Positions 1 to 5,558 of a DNA stretch of 5,558 nucleotides are shown one piece after another. Location: assembly GCA_028697935.1 (NCBI GenBank), contig JAQVEM010000087.1, positions 1 to 5,558 of the forward strand. The letters run 5' to 3'. Origin of the DNA: Actinomycetota bacterium. Its GTDB lineage: Bacteria; Actinomycetota; Humimicrobiia; Humimicrobiales; Humimicrobiaceae. The stretch's first letter is position 1, and every line of letters begins with the position of its first letter. The translations under genes were made by a program, and so were the position numbers. A model generated the notes under the pieces. It saw nothing but the letters and a program-made list of their open reading frames with translations, was not told the DNA's origin and ran no database searches.

Positions 1-1299
1 GGAGATATTATTCAGACCATTACTACAAGTGGTTACGTGGATAGTGTTGATAAAAATGATTACTCGCTGGTTACTCAGGGTAAGGTTTTATATACCCTTG
101 AGAAAGATGATATTTTTAGAAAGGGCGATGTTTTGCTGGAAATAGACAATAGCAGACAGGAACTACTTATCGCTCAGGCTGAAGAAAACTTAAACGCAGC
201 CAGAAATTCCCTTTCTATTGCAAAATTAAACTACCAGCAGGCACTTGATGCAAACCATATAGCAATACAGCTCGCAGAGACCGGTGCACAGCAGGCAGAA
301 CTATCTACCCGTAGTGCACTTGTAGCACTGGAAAATGCGAACAATATGGCTGATAAATCAGAAAAAAGTGCAAAAGTGGCTCTTGAAAATGCAAAAAAAT
401 TATTTGCTGAAGCTAAAGATGATGCTAAAAGCAATCCATTAATTACTGATACGCAACTGGCTCAATATGAGGCTAATGTAGATTCTGCAGAAGCTAACTA
501 CGATTCAGTATCAGTACAGAGCCGATCAACAGTAAAATCCGCTGAAATCGCTTATGAACAATCGATTCTGGGTCAATCAACTTCATACTGGTCAAATCTT
601 TCCAGCACACAATCTGCTAAAAGTCAGATCGAAGCTGCAGCCATAAATATAAGGCAGGCAGAAACGCAACTCAGACTATCAGAAGTTAGTCTCGAGCTTG
701 CCAGGCTTGATATGGATAATATAACTTACGCACCTTATGATGGAATAGTGCTGGCTTCAACTTATAAAGAAGGTCAGTACGCAAGCCCCGGAATGAATGC
801 AATTTCCATAATAAGTAATGACTTTATAATAAAAGCTGAAATAAACGAGACAGATGTTGTTAATCTTAAGACAGGACAGGATGTAGATATAATACTTGAT
901 GCTTACCCTGAAACTACATTCAAAGGGAAGATAATTGAAATATCCAGAATCCCAACCAGTACTGGTGGTGTGGTTACATTTGATTTTATTATAAAACCTG
1001 ACAGAGAAAATGCTCCCGAGCTCATATATGGTCTTTCAGCAAATCTGGAAATAACTGAAGCAATTTCAAAAAATGTTTTATATGCCCCCATAGATTCTAT
1101 AATAGAAGAAAATGGAAAAACATATGTTAACCTTGTTTCTGAAGATGGGAGTATTAAAAAAACAGAAGTAGTTACCGGTGCATCCAATTATGATTTTATC
1201 GAAATAAAGTCCGGTTTAAACGAAGGAGATACCATCTTAATTTCTTCAATTAATTATATTAATGCAATTAAAGATAACCTGGAGTCTGAAGCTAATTAA
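1..1299 (+). CDS. MacA/HlyD-type efflux adaptor subunit (5'-truncated)
   Basis: Membrane-fusion/adaptor protein of a MacAB- or YknXYZ-like ABC exporter, expected outside the cytoplasmic membrane, where it contacts the permease. The reading frame is open from base 1 (GDIIQTITTSGYV...), so the GTG at 37 is an internal valine and the true start, with the N-terminal membrane anchor or signal, lies upstream. Of 432 visible residues, about 1-51 form the first lipoyl half-motif and end in KGDVLLEID (41-49). About 52-238 are an Ala/Glu/Gln/Ser-rich coiled-coil hairpin, long for the family. The second lipoyl half follows (APYDGIV at 244-250, EGQYASPG at 257-264), then a beta-barrel at about 270-355 and a membrane-proximal domain ending with SGLNEGD (404-410). 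Stop TAA at 1297. The ATPase gene follows after 89 bases. Family assignment is firm. Substrate is unknown, and MacA versus general HlyD cannot be separated without a search. Confidence 0.93.
   Translation, partial: GDIIQTITTSGYVDSVDKNDYSLVTQGKVLYTLEKDDIFRKGDVLLEIDNSRQELLIAQAEENLNAARNSLSIAKLNYQQALDANHIAIQLAETGAQQAELSTRSALVALENANNMADKSEKSAKVALENAKKLFAEAKDDAKSNPLITDTQLAQYEANVDSAEANYDSVSVQSRSTVKSAEIAYEQSILGQSTSYWSNLSSTQSAKSQIEAAAINIRQAETQLRLSEVSLELARLDMDNITYAPYDGIVLASTYKEGQYASPGMNAISIISNDFIIKAEINETDVVNLKTGQDVDIILDAYPETTFKGKIIEISRIPTSTGGVVTFDFIIKPDRENAPELIYGLSANLEITEAISKNVLYAPIDSIIEENGKTYVNLVSEDGSIKKTEVVTGASNYDFIEIKSGLNEGDTILISSINYINAIKDNLESEAN
313..396 (+). repeat. Imperfect 54-base-period repeat within the adaptor coiled coil
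   Basis: Bases 313-342 encode SALVALENAN and bases 367-396 encode SAKVALENAK, an 18-residue period that matches at eight of ten positions. The DNA copies differ mostly at third positions and in one short stretch. The period equals a heptad plus a hendecad, so it fits a continuous coiled-coil helix. It looks like an old internal duplication or convergent coiled-coil periodicity, not a recent tandem repeat. Confidence 0.6.
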
Positions 1300-1388
1300 T
1301 AATGTACTTGAATAGAATAAAGGACAATAATCAAACGTTAAAGATCAAGCTTTAATAAGTTATTTTAATCTTCGGATGGAATTAATAA
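1300..1388 (+). other. Intergenic spacer between adaptor and ATPase genes
   Basis: This 89-base AT-rich gap has no convincing promoter: TTGAAT at 1308 and TAGAAT at 1313 are not spaced as -35/-10 boxes. It has no terminator either; AAGAT at 1341-1345 and ATCTT at 1368-1372 could form only a five-pair stem. The adaptor and ATPase genes are therefore probably co-transcribed. An AAAGGA at 1319-1324 has no start codon behind it. Confidence 0.5.
1374..1380 (+). promoter_or_regulatory. Ribosome binding site of the ATPase gene
   Basis: GGATGGA lies 8 bases before the ATG at 1389. It is a near-consensus Shine-Dalgarno sequence at good spacing and supports that start. The ATPase therefore has its own strong initiation signal, unlike the permease downstream. 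Confidence 0.65.
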
Positions 1389-2180
1389 ATGGAAACTGAA
1401 AATATAGAAAAAACCAGTAATGATATTTTAATAAAAACAATTGGTATTACCAAAGTGTATAGAATAGGAGATATCAGAGTCAACGCTCTGCGCGGAATAG
1501 ACCTGGAAATTAAAAAAGGTGCTTTTATTGCAATTATGGGTCCATCCGGTTCTGGAAAGTCCACACTGATGAACATACTTGGTTGTCTTGACGTGCCAAC
1601 TTCCGGACAATACTTTTTAAATAACATAGATATAAGCAAACTTAATGATAATCAACTTGCAAATATAAGAAATGAGGAAATAGGCTTTGTCTTTCAGACT
1701 TTCAATCTTCTTCCAAGAGCAACTATATATGACAATGTTGAACTCCCATTAATTTATTCCACTAAAAAGATTGGAGACAGAAAAAAGAAAATATTAGATG
1801 CAATTGAATCTGTCGGGCTAACAGAGTTAATAAAACATAAGCCAAATGAGATATCGGGTGGAGAAAAGCAGAGAGTTGCAATCGCAAGAGCTCTTGTTAA
1901 TGAACCTTCTGTAATTCTGGCAGATGAACCTACCGGAAATCTGGATTCAAGGACAGGTGAAGAAATAATGGCGATATTCCAGAGGCTAAACAGGGAAGGA
2001 AAAACTATAATTCTGGTTACTCACGAACTGGATATAGCAATGCATACCCACAAAATTATTTATCTAAGAGATGGTATTATTTATAAACATGAAGAAGTTA
2101 AAGATCAGATATCTGCAGAAGAACAATTAAAAAACATGCCAAAACTTGAAGACAGTATGGTAATAGACAGTTATATTTAA
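1389..2180 (+). CDS. ABC transporter ATP-binding protein, MacB/LolD/YknY-like
   Basis: Cytoplasmic ATPase that powers the adjacent permease. All nucleotide-binding motifs are present in the 263 residues: Walker A GPSGSGKST (51-59), Q-loop glutamine 103 in VFQTFNLLP, signature ISGGEKQR (155-162, with Ile in place of the usual Leu), Walker B VILADEP (175-181) with catalytic Glu180, D-loop NLDS (184-187) and H-loop His212. The KVYRIGDIRVNALRGIDLEI region (22-41) and GCLDVPTSG are typical of the MacB/LolD/FtsE-like type-VII ABC family. The protein is slightly longer than the usual 225-250 residues, with about 12 extra at the N-terminus and about 28 acidic or polar residues after the core. It is encoded apart from its permease, as in YknY/YknZ, whereas proteobacterial MacB is fused. 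The gene stops 4 bases before the permease ATG, so the two are very likely one transcript. It appears fully functional. Confidence 0.95.
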   Translation: METENIEKTSNDILIKTIGITKVYRIGDIRVNALRGIDLEIKKGAFIAIMGPSGSGKSTLMNILGCLDVPTSGQYFLNNIDISKLNDNQLANIRNEEIGFVFQTFNLLPRATIYDNVELPLIYSTKKIGDRKKKILDAIESVGLTELIKHKPNEISGGEKQRVAIARALVNEPSVILADEPTGNLDSRTGEEIMAIFQRLNREGKTIILVTHELDIAMHTHKIIYLRDGIIYKHEEVKDQISAEEQLKNMPKLEDSMVIDSYI

Positions 2181-2184
2181 AACT

Positions 2185-3417
2185 ATGAGAAGATTATTAG
2201 AAAATATAAAAATTGCTTTCCAGGCTTTATTCTTAAACAAAATGCGCTCATTTCTTACCATGCTGGGCATTATTATAGGTGTGGGAGCTGTAGTGGCAAT
2301 GATATCAATCGGAGTAGGTGCTAAACAGTCAGTGGTTAGCAGTATACAGGATATAGGTTCTAATTTAATTATAATAACTCCGGGCAACCCTGAACGAGAA
2401 GAGGATGTTGGATTACAATTAATACTGGGTGGACAACAGCCTAAATTAAAATCAGATGATGTCCAGGCAATCAAAAGAGAGGCCACTCTAATAAGTGGAG
2501 TTGCTCCTATTGTTTATAATTCTTCTACCGTCACTTATTTAAATAAAAGTGGCCGTACTACTATATGTGCTTCATCAGAAGATTACCTGAAGCTTTACAA
2601 TATGAATGTAGAAAAAGGTAATTTTTTCAAAAAAAGTGATGTTGCAAATGCATCAAACGTAGCAGTAATCGGTAAGACAACTGCTAAAAAATTATTCGGT
2701 AAAATAGATCCGGTTGGAAAAATAATTAGAATTGATGGGAAAAATTTTAAAGTTATAGGAATACTTGAAGCAAGAGGAGCAGATATGTTTGGTATTGACC
2801 AGGATGATATTATTATTATCCCGGTTACAACTGCTCTTAATAAATTATATGGCCTTGATTCATACAATATGATAATTGCCCAGAGTACTAGCGATAAAGA
2901 TATAAATGCTGCTACGGAAGAAATAAGATCAATACTGAGAAAGCACAGAAATATAAAATTTGGAGAAAAAGAAGATTTCATGATTCAAAGTCAAACACAA
3001 ATACTTGATGTTATCAGCGCAGTAACCGGGATTTTTACAATTGTTATCGCAAGTATTGCAGGTATTTCTCTCCTTGTTGGTGGCATAGGTATAATGAATA
3101 TAATGCTTGTTTCGGTTACAGAGAGAACAAGAGAGATTGGAATAAGAAAAGCAATAGGGGCAAAGAATAGAGATATACTTATTCAATTTCTGGTGGAAAG
3201 TACTGTTTTAAGCGTTACTGGCGGAATTTTAGGCATTCTGTTTGCTATATTTGTATCTACAATACTGAATGCATTTACTCCTCTTAAAACATCTATTACT
3301 GCACAACCTGTAATTATCGCTATTGTTTTCTCTACAATTGTAGGATTATTTTTTGGTATTTATCCGGCAATGCGTGCTGCAAAGCTTAACCCTATCGATG
3401 CTTTAAGATATGAATAA
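2185..3417 (+). CDS. ABC transporter permease, MacB/FtsX family (YknZ-like)
   Basis: Membrane subunit of the tripartite exporter, 410 residues, normal for a stand-alone MacB-type permease. The order is: cytoplasmic amphipathic start (MRRLLENIKIAFQAL, with LNKMRSFLTMLGIIIGVGAV typical of the family), helix 1 at about 22-46, and an extracytoplasmic MacB_PCD-type domain at about 47-275 (contains NVAVIGKTTAKKLFG and the GKNFKVIGIL strand). Three C-terminal helices follow at about 278-308, 332-365 and 373-395. The cytoplasmic loop TERTREIGIRKAIGA (312-326) is the coupling segment that meets the ATPase. The C-terminus YPAMRAAKLNPIDALRYE is near-consensus. An in-frame TAA at 2161 precedes the ATG at 2185, so no earlier start is possible there. 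No Shine-Dalgarno is visible just upstream, which suggests translational coupling to the ATPase gene. In MacB-type systems the permease works by mechanotransmission with an adaptor such as the one upstream. The substrate is unknown. Confidence 0.95.
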   Translation: MRRLLENIKIAFQALFLNKMRSFLTMLGIIIGVGAVVAMISIGVGAKQSVVSSIQDIGSNLIIITPGNPEREEDVGLQLILGGQQPKLKSDDVQAIKREATLISGVAPIVYNSSTVTYLNKSGRTTICASSEDYLKLYNMNVEKGNFFKKSDVANASNVAVIGKTTAKKLFGKIDPVGKIIRIDGKNFKVIGILEARGADMFGIDQDDIIIIPVTTALNKLYGLDSYNMIIAQSTSDKDINAATEEIRSILRKHRNIKFGEKEDFMIQSQTQILDVISAVTGIFTIVIASIAGISLLVGGIGIMNIMLVSVTERTREIGIRKAIGAKNRDILIQFLVESTVLSVTGGILGILFAIFVSTILNAFTPLKTSITAQPVIIAIVFSTIVGLFFGIYPAMRAAKLNPIDALRYE

Positions 3418-3545
3418 TACTCAAAAAATTATAAGTGGTGTCACAAGTAAAATTATATGTTTTGAAAAAACCGGTTAAAATTATAGGTTTTAAGGTATAT
3501 ATAATAAAAACGTTATAATAATATCGATTTATTGCTTACATCAAA
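3418..3545 (+). other. Intergenic region after the permease gene
   Basis: About 130 AT-rich bases separate the exporter from the small membrane-protein gene. They contain a palindrome AACCGGTT (3469-3476) and a weak inverted repeat, AAAACC at 3467-3472 against GGTTTT at 3486-3491 with a 13-base loop. Its 3' arm is T-rich and could act as a poor terminator. Two TATAAT boxes follow. The distance and signals suggest that the exporter operon ends here, but no strong terminator is visible. Confidence 0.4.
3500..3519 (+). promoter_or_regulatory. Possible -10 boxes upstream of the small membrane-protein gene
   Basis: Two perfect TATAAT hexamers lie at 3500-3505 and 3514-3519, about 40-60 bases before the likely start at 3561. 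No good -35 box sits 16-18 bases upstream of either: the nearest is TTAAAA at 3475-3480, 19 bases before the first. In sequence this AT-rich, TATAAT occurs by chance, so this is a weak call. Confidence 0.3.
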
Positions 3546-3547
3546 AT

Positions 3548-3555
3548 GGGAGAAG
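3548..3555 (+). promoter_or_regulatory. Ribosome binding site that decides the start of the small membrane-protein gene
   Basis: GGGAGAAG overlaps the first in-frame ATG (3546-3548). Its GGGAG core ends 8 bases before the second ATG at 3561. The first ATG has no purine-rich element upstream (its 5' flank is TTGCTTACATCAAA), so 3561 is the better start. Confidence 0.65.
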
Positions 3556-3560
3556 ATAAA

Positions 3561-4019
3561 ATGGATGAAACAAAAAATCGTCACGGTTGCCTGGCAGCGT
3601 GGCTGGTATTGTTAATTATAACAAACTCAATAACAGCTCTATCAAATCTTTTAAACATAATTAGAGGTGATACGTTTGTCCAGCTACTCCAGAACCCGGC
3701 ATATACCGGCCAGATTCCTGCAGAGCAATTGTCTCAAATTCAGATGCTCCTTGATACTCCTCTCTGGGTATTTTATGTTTCTATTGCACTTGCGATATTT
3801 AACATAGCTTGTGTAATAGCACTTTTTATGTGGAAGAAGTGGGGATTCTGGGGATTCTGTGCATCAAGTATATTATCTGTAGCTATAAATCTTATTTACT
3901 TCACTAAAGATATTACTACTATGATTACCAGTATACTTGGGGGTATCCTGACAATACTTATACTCTTCGGGGTACTGCATATTGGCAAGAAGAATAAAGG
4001 CTGGCCACGGCTTAAATAG
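3561..4019 (+). CDS. Small four-helix membrane protein of unknown function
   Basis: I do not recognise a named family. From ATG 3561 the product is 152 residues (157 from ATG 3546). A short polar N-terminus (MDETKNRHG) leads into four hydrophobic segments at about 10-33, 69-90, 94-113 and 121-141. Between helices 1 and 2 is a 35-residue polar loop containing NPAYTGQIPAEQLSQIQ. Helices 2 and 3 are joined by the tight basic-aromatic turn WKKWGFWGF (91-99). The C-terminus is basic and ends KKNKGWPRLK, so both ends are probably cytoplasmic by the positive-inside rule. The WKKWGF turn and a GW-x-x-L ending recall small uncharacterised bacterial membrane proteins I have seen in other genomes, but that is recollection, not a match. 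The gene has its own ribosome binding site and sits about 140 bases from the exporter, so a link to the exporter is not shown. Stop TAG at 4017 overlaps a promoter for the next gene. Confidence 0.85.
   Translation: MDETKNRHGCLAAWLVLLIITNSITALSNLLNIIRGDTFVQLLQNPAYTGQIPAEQLSQIQMLLDTPLWVFYVSIALAIFNIACVIALFMWKKWGFWGFCASSILSVAINLIYFTKDITTMITSILGGILTILILFGVLHIGKKNKGWPRLK
3841..3858 (+). repeat. Perfect 9-base tandem duplication in coding sequence
   Basis: GGGGATTCT occurs twice in direct tandem. In frame it doubles the codons TGG GGA TTC and gives WGFWGF in the turn between helices 2 and 3 of the small membrane protein. The identity at all nine bases, wobble positions included, points to a slippage duplication. 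Confidence 0.8.
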
Positions 4020-4045
4020 ACAAAGATAGATGCAATAAATATAAT
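4017..4045 (+). promoter_or_regulatory. Sigma70-like promoter for the glycosyltransferase-like gene
   Basis: The -35 box TAGACA (4017-4022, five of six to TTGACA) and the -10 box TATAAT (4040-4045, six of six) are separated by exactly 17 bases. This is the best-formed promoter in the window. The first three bases of the -35 box are the TAG stop codon of the preceding gene. Transcription would start near 4052 and leave a leader of about 130 bases before the likely GTG start at 4183. It implies independent expression of the downstream gene. Confidence 0.6.
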
Positions 4046-4103
4046 ACTAAAGACGTTATTCTACCAATTGTGTATTAAATATTATAAAATAAATTTTTAA
4101 TTA

Positions 4104-4151
4104 CCTATCTTGTTCGCCTATTATTAATTAAAAAATAAAGATAAAGATAGG
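4104..4151 (+). repeat. Inverted repeat in the leader, with GATA motif cluster
   Basis: CCTATCTT (4104-4111) is an exact reverse complement of AAGATAGG (4144-4151), giving eight pairs around a 32-base AT-rich loop. The right arm lies in a run of GATA motifs starting at 4140, 4146, 4151 and 4156. The same AAGATAG core also occurs at 4023-4029, inside the promoter spacer. It could be an operator read at DNA level or an RNA hairpin 18 bases ahead of the ribosome binding site. There is no T-run after it, so it is not a classical terminator. Confidence 0.4.
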
Positions 4152-4169
4152 ATAAGATAAATTTTAAGT

Positions 4170-4173
4170 GGAG
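4170..4173 (+). promoter_or_regulatory. Ribosome binding site that favours the GTG start at 4183
   Basis: GGAG (within GTGGAG) lies 9 bases before the GTG at 4183. The alternative GTG at 4168 overlaps this element and has only AGGAT at 4149-4153, about 15 bases away. The downstream start is therefore preferred. Confidence 0.55.
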
Positions 4174-4182
4174 TTTTGTTTT

Positions 4183-5505
4183 GTGAAGATTAAATCTTTT
4201 TTTGAAAGAGTTGTCAGTATTATTGTCACAAAAGAAATTTTTGAAGATAAAAAATCCTTAAAAGCTCTTTATAAATACTTTCTTATAGGAATACTTATAA
4301 GGTTTATTTTTATGCCATTCTTCTTCCAGAGAGACCTTCTTTCAACATACCAGCGCGCTGCTGAAACAATTGCAACAGGTAACTTTATGTATGATTTTCA
4401 GCAGTTATTAACAAATATAATTCATACCTCATATCTTTTCATTTTAAAATCAATAGTTCCGGCGGTAAATGAAATATTTCCAGTTTTACTGGAAAAAGAT
4501 ACATTAACATCATGGATGGCCTTCAATAGCACTTATAATGTCTTTACTGTGCTTACTCTTTTTAAAGTTCTTTATCTTATTTTTGATTTAGCCTGTATGT
4601 TTTTAATCTTACGGTTAACTTTTGATAATGATTCCAGGAAAAAACTAGAAGTTTTCAAATTCTGGGTATTTAATCCTGTAGTAATATTTGTTTTGTATAT
4701 TTTTGCCCGCCACGACATTATCGCCATATTTGTAACATTGATTGCTTTGCTGCTGGCAAAGAATGATAGAAAATACTGGTCTCTTTTTGTTCTTGCAATT
4801 GGTATAGCGCTCAGGTTTTTCCCTATAATGATTCTTCCGGTACTCGTATTCTATCTGGCGCGAACAAAAAAAGATTATATTACATTATCATTAATAGGTG
4901 TATCCGGGCTGGTGGGAATTGAGCTTCTCTCTTATTTTTGTTTTTCAAAAAGTCTGATAATTACATTACTCGGCACTGAACATTTTGATTTTCTTTTGTC
5001 ACCAAAACTCGATCTTGTAACAGGTTCTCACAGCAGTATATTTATTTTTATTGCGGTTTATACAATTATAGTGTTGAGCTTTCTGCACATCGAAAACAAG
5101 AGTTTTGACATCCTTTTAAATTATGGAGCAATAATTTTCCTTGCTTATATTGGCATCTGTTATTTTCACCCACAGTATATGCTATGGGCTATTCCTTTTT
5201 TAGTAATTTTATTTGTAAGAAGAAAGTCGCTTCTTTATTACAACTGGTTCCAATTTGGCCTGCTCATGATTATGCTGATATACTGGGGAGATCTTGTGAC
5301 AAAGTTTACTTTGGCACCAATAGACCATAAATATTTTGTATATTCAACTGGAATTATTCCATTTATTAACCGTTTTTATGATTCTTCGAAATTTGTTAAT
5401 ATTTTCAGAAGTATTTTTACTGGCGTATGCATATGGATGATTTATCTTATTCACCAGGATAACAAAGATTTAATAAACAGTGGAATAAGCAGAAACTTAA
5501 AGTAA
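4183..5505 (+). CDS. Polytopic membrane protein, probable GT-C type glycosyltransferase (Gpi18/GT87-like)
   Basis: Likely transfers a sugar from a lipid-phosphate donor on the outer face of the membrane; acceptor unknown. From GTG 4183 it is 440 residues (445 from GTG 4168) with about ten or eleven hydrophobic segments, near 27-48, 119-145, 159-175, 179-192, 198-225, 231-255, 284-301, 310-326, 331-345, 352-368 and 407-423. Features matching GT-C mannosyltransferase-like proteins are: an acidic residue in the first outer loop (QRDLLSTYQRA, Asp51), the segment KVLYLIFDLACMFLIL (128-143), FNPVVIF (163-169) followed by ARHDIIAIF (175-183, Asp178, where relatives often have GQxD), RFFPIMILPVLVFYLA (211-226), and HPQYMLWAIPFL (329-340). 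Protein length is normal for the family. The gene has its own apparent promoter and no evident link to the exporter. An unrelated polytopic transporter or O-antigen-polymerase-like protein is a less likely alternative. Specific substrate and gene name cannot be given. Confidence 0.6.
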   Translation: MKIKSFFERVVSIIVTKEIFEDKKSLKALYKYFLIGILIRFIFMPFFFQRDLLSTYQRAAETIATGNFMYDFQQLLTNIIHTSYLFILKSIVPAVNEIFPVLLEKDTLTSWMAFNSTYNVFTVLTLFKVLYLIFDLACMFLILRLTFDNDSRKKLEVFKFWVFNPVVIFVLYIFARHDIIAIFVTLIALLLAKNDRKYWSLFVLAIGIALRFFPIMILPVLVFYLARTKKDYITLSLIGVSGLVGIELLSYFCFSKSLIITLLGTEHFDFLLSPKLDLVTGSHSSIFIFIAVYTIIVLSFLHIENKSFDILLNYGAIIFLAYIGICYFHPQYMLWAIPFLVILFVRRKSLLYYNWFQFGLLMIMLIYWGDLVTKFTLAPIDHKYFVYSTGIIPFINRFYDSSKFVNIFRSIFTGVCIWMIYLIHQDNKDLINSGISRNLK

Positions 5506-5542
5506 AATAATCAATTCTTTATTTCGGTTTTGTCCCACACTT

Positions 5543-5558
5543 TGCTTTATAGAAAGCA
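5543..5558 (+). terminator. Short perfect hairpin at the window edge, possible terminator
   Basis: TGCTTT (5543-5548), loop ATAG and AAAGCA (5553-5558) form a perfect six-pair stem 38 bases after the stop of the glycosyltransferase-like gene. The stem may continue past the edge, since TT precedes the left arm. Whether a T-run follows cannot be seen. The 37 bases between the stop codon and the hairpin contain nothing else recognisable. Confidence 0.35.

Noticed and set aside
37..39. GTG as the start of the adaptor gene
   Set aside because: The frame stays open to base 1 and the twelve upstream residues (GDIIQTITTSGY) read as a normal adaptor beta strand, so this GTG is an internal valine.
903..1187. 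Antisense open frame of 94 codons inside the adaptor gene
   Set aside because: It lies entirely opposite a strongly supported gene, has no recognisable domain, and reflects codon bias of the sense strand.
2127..2486. Antisense open frame across the ATPase-permease junction
   Set aside because: It overlaps two well-supported genes and has no family features.
2595..2981. Antisense open frame of 128 codons inside the permease gene
   Set aside because: The sense strand encodes a clear MacB-type extracytoplasmic domain, and the antisense product has no recognisable family features.
3462..3505. TTGAAA at 3462 as the -35 partner of TATAAT at 3500
   Set aside because: The spacing is 32 bases, far from the usual 16-18.
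4023..4111. AAGATAG (4023-4029) pairing with CTATCTT (4105-4111) as an alternative RNA stem, forming an attenuator-like switch
   Set aside because: The 4023-4029 copy lies between the -35 and -10 boxes and would not be in the transcript if that promoter is right. The 75-base loop also makes the pairing weak.

Overview
The window comes from an AT-rich bacterial chromosome (roughly one third G+C by eye) and carries five genes, all on the + strand. The first is cut by the left edge. The ABC transporter at the left has its ATPase and permease as separate polypeptides, as in the YknXYZ-type systems of Firmicutes and many other phyla, rather than the fused MacB of Proteobacteria. Together with the AT-rich codon use, this suggests a low-GC, possibly anaerobic or subsurface lineage. 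The sequence alone does not fix the phylum, and no TolC-like outer-membrane gene is visible.

Positions 1-3417 hold a MacAB/YknXYZ-like tripartite exporter: a periplasmic/extracytoplasmic adaptor (MacA/HlyD type, N-terminus missing), an 89-base gap, the ATPase, a 4-base gap, and a four-helix MacB/FtsX-type permease. The expected logic is that the ATPase dimer drives conformational change in the permease dimer. The adaptor, with its long coiled-coil hairpin, then conducts or gates the substrate outside the membrane. The substrate cannot be read from the sequence.

Positions 3418-4019 hold a spacer with weak promoter-like boxes and a small four-helix membrane protein of unknown function. Its start is best placed at 3561, because the upstream ATG overlaps the ribosome binding site.

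Positions 4017-5505 hold a well-formed sigma70-like promoter whose -35 box overlaps the stop codon of the small gene. After it come a leader of about 130 bases with an inverted repeat and a cluster of GATA motifs, then a polytopic membrane protein. That protein resembles GT-C fold, lipid-linked-sugar-dependent glycosyltransferases (Gpi18/GT87-like) and probably starts at GTG 4183. The last 53 bases are non-coding and end in a short perfect hairpin at the window edge.

I see no CRISPR array, tRNA, rRNA, insertion sequence or phage gene. Nothing here amounts to a clearly new system. The least explained parts are the small membrane protein and the leader of the glycosyltransferase-like gene.
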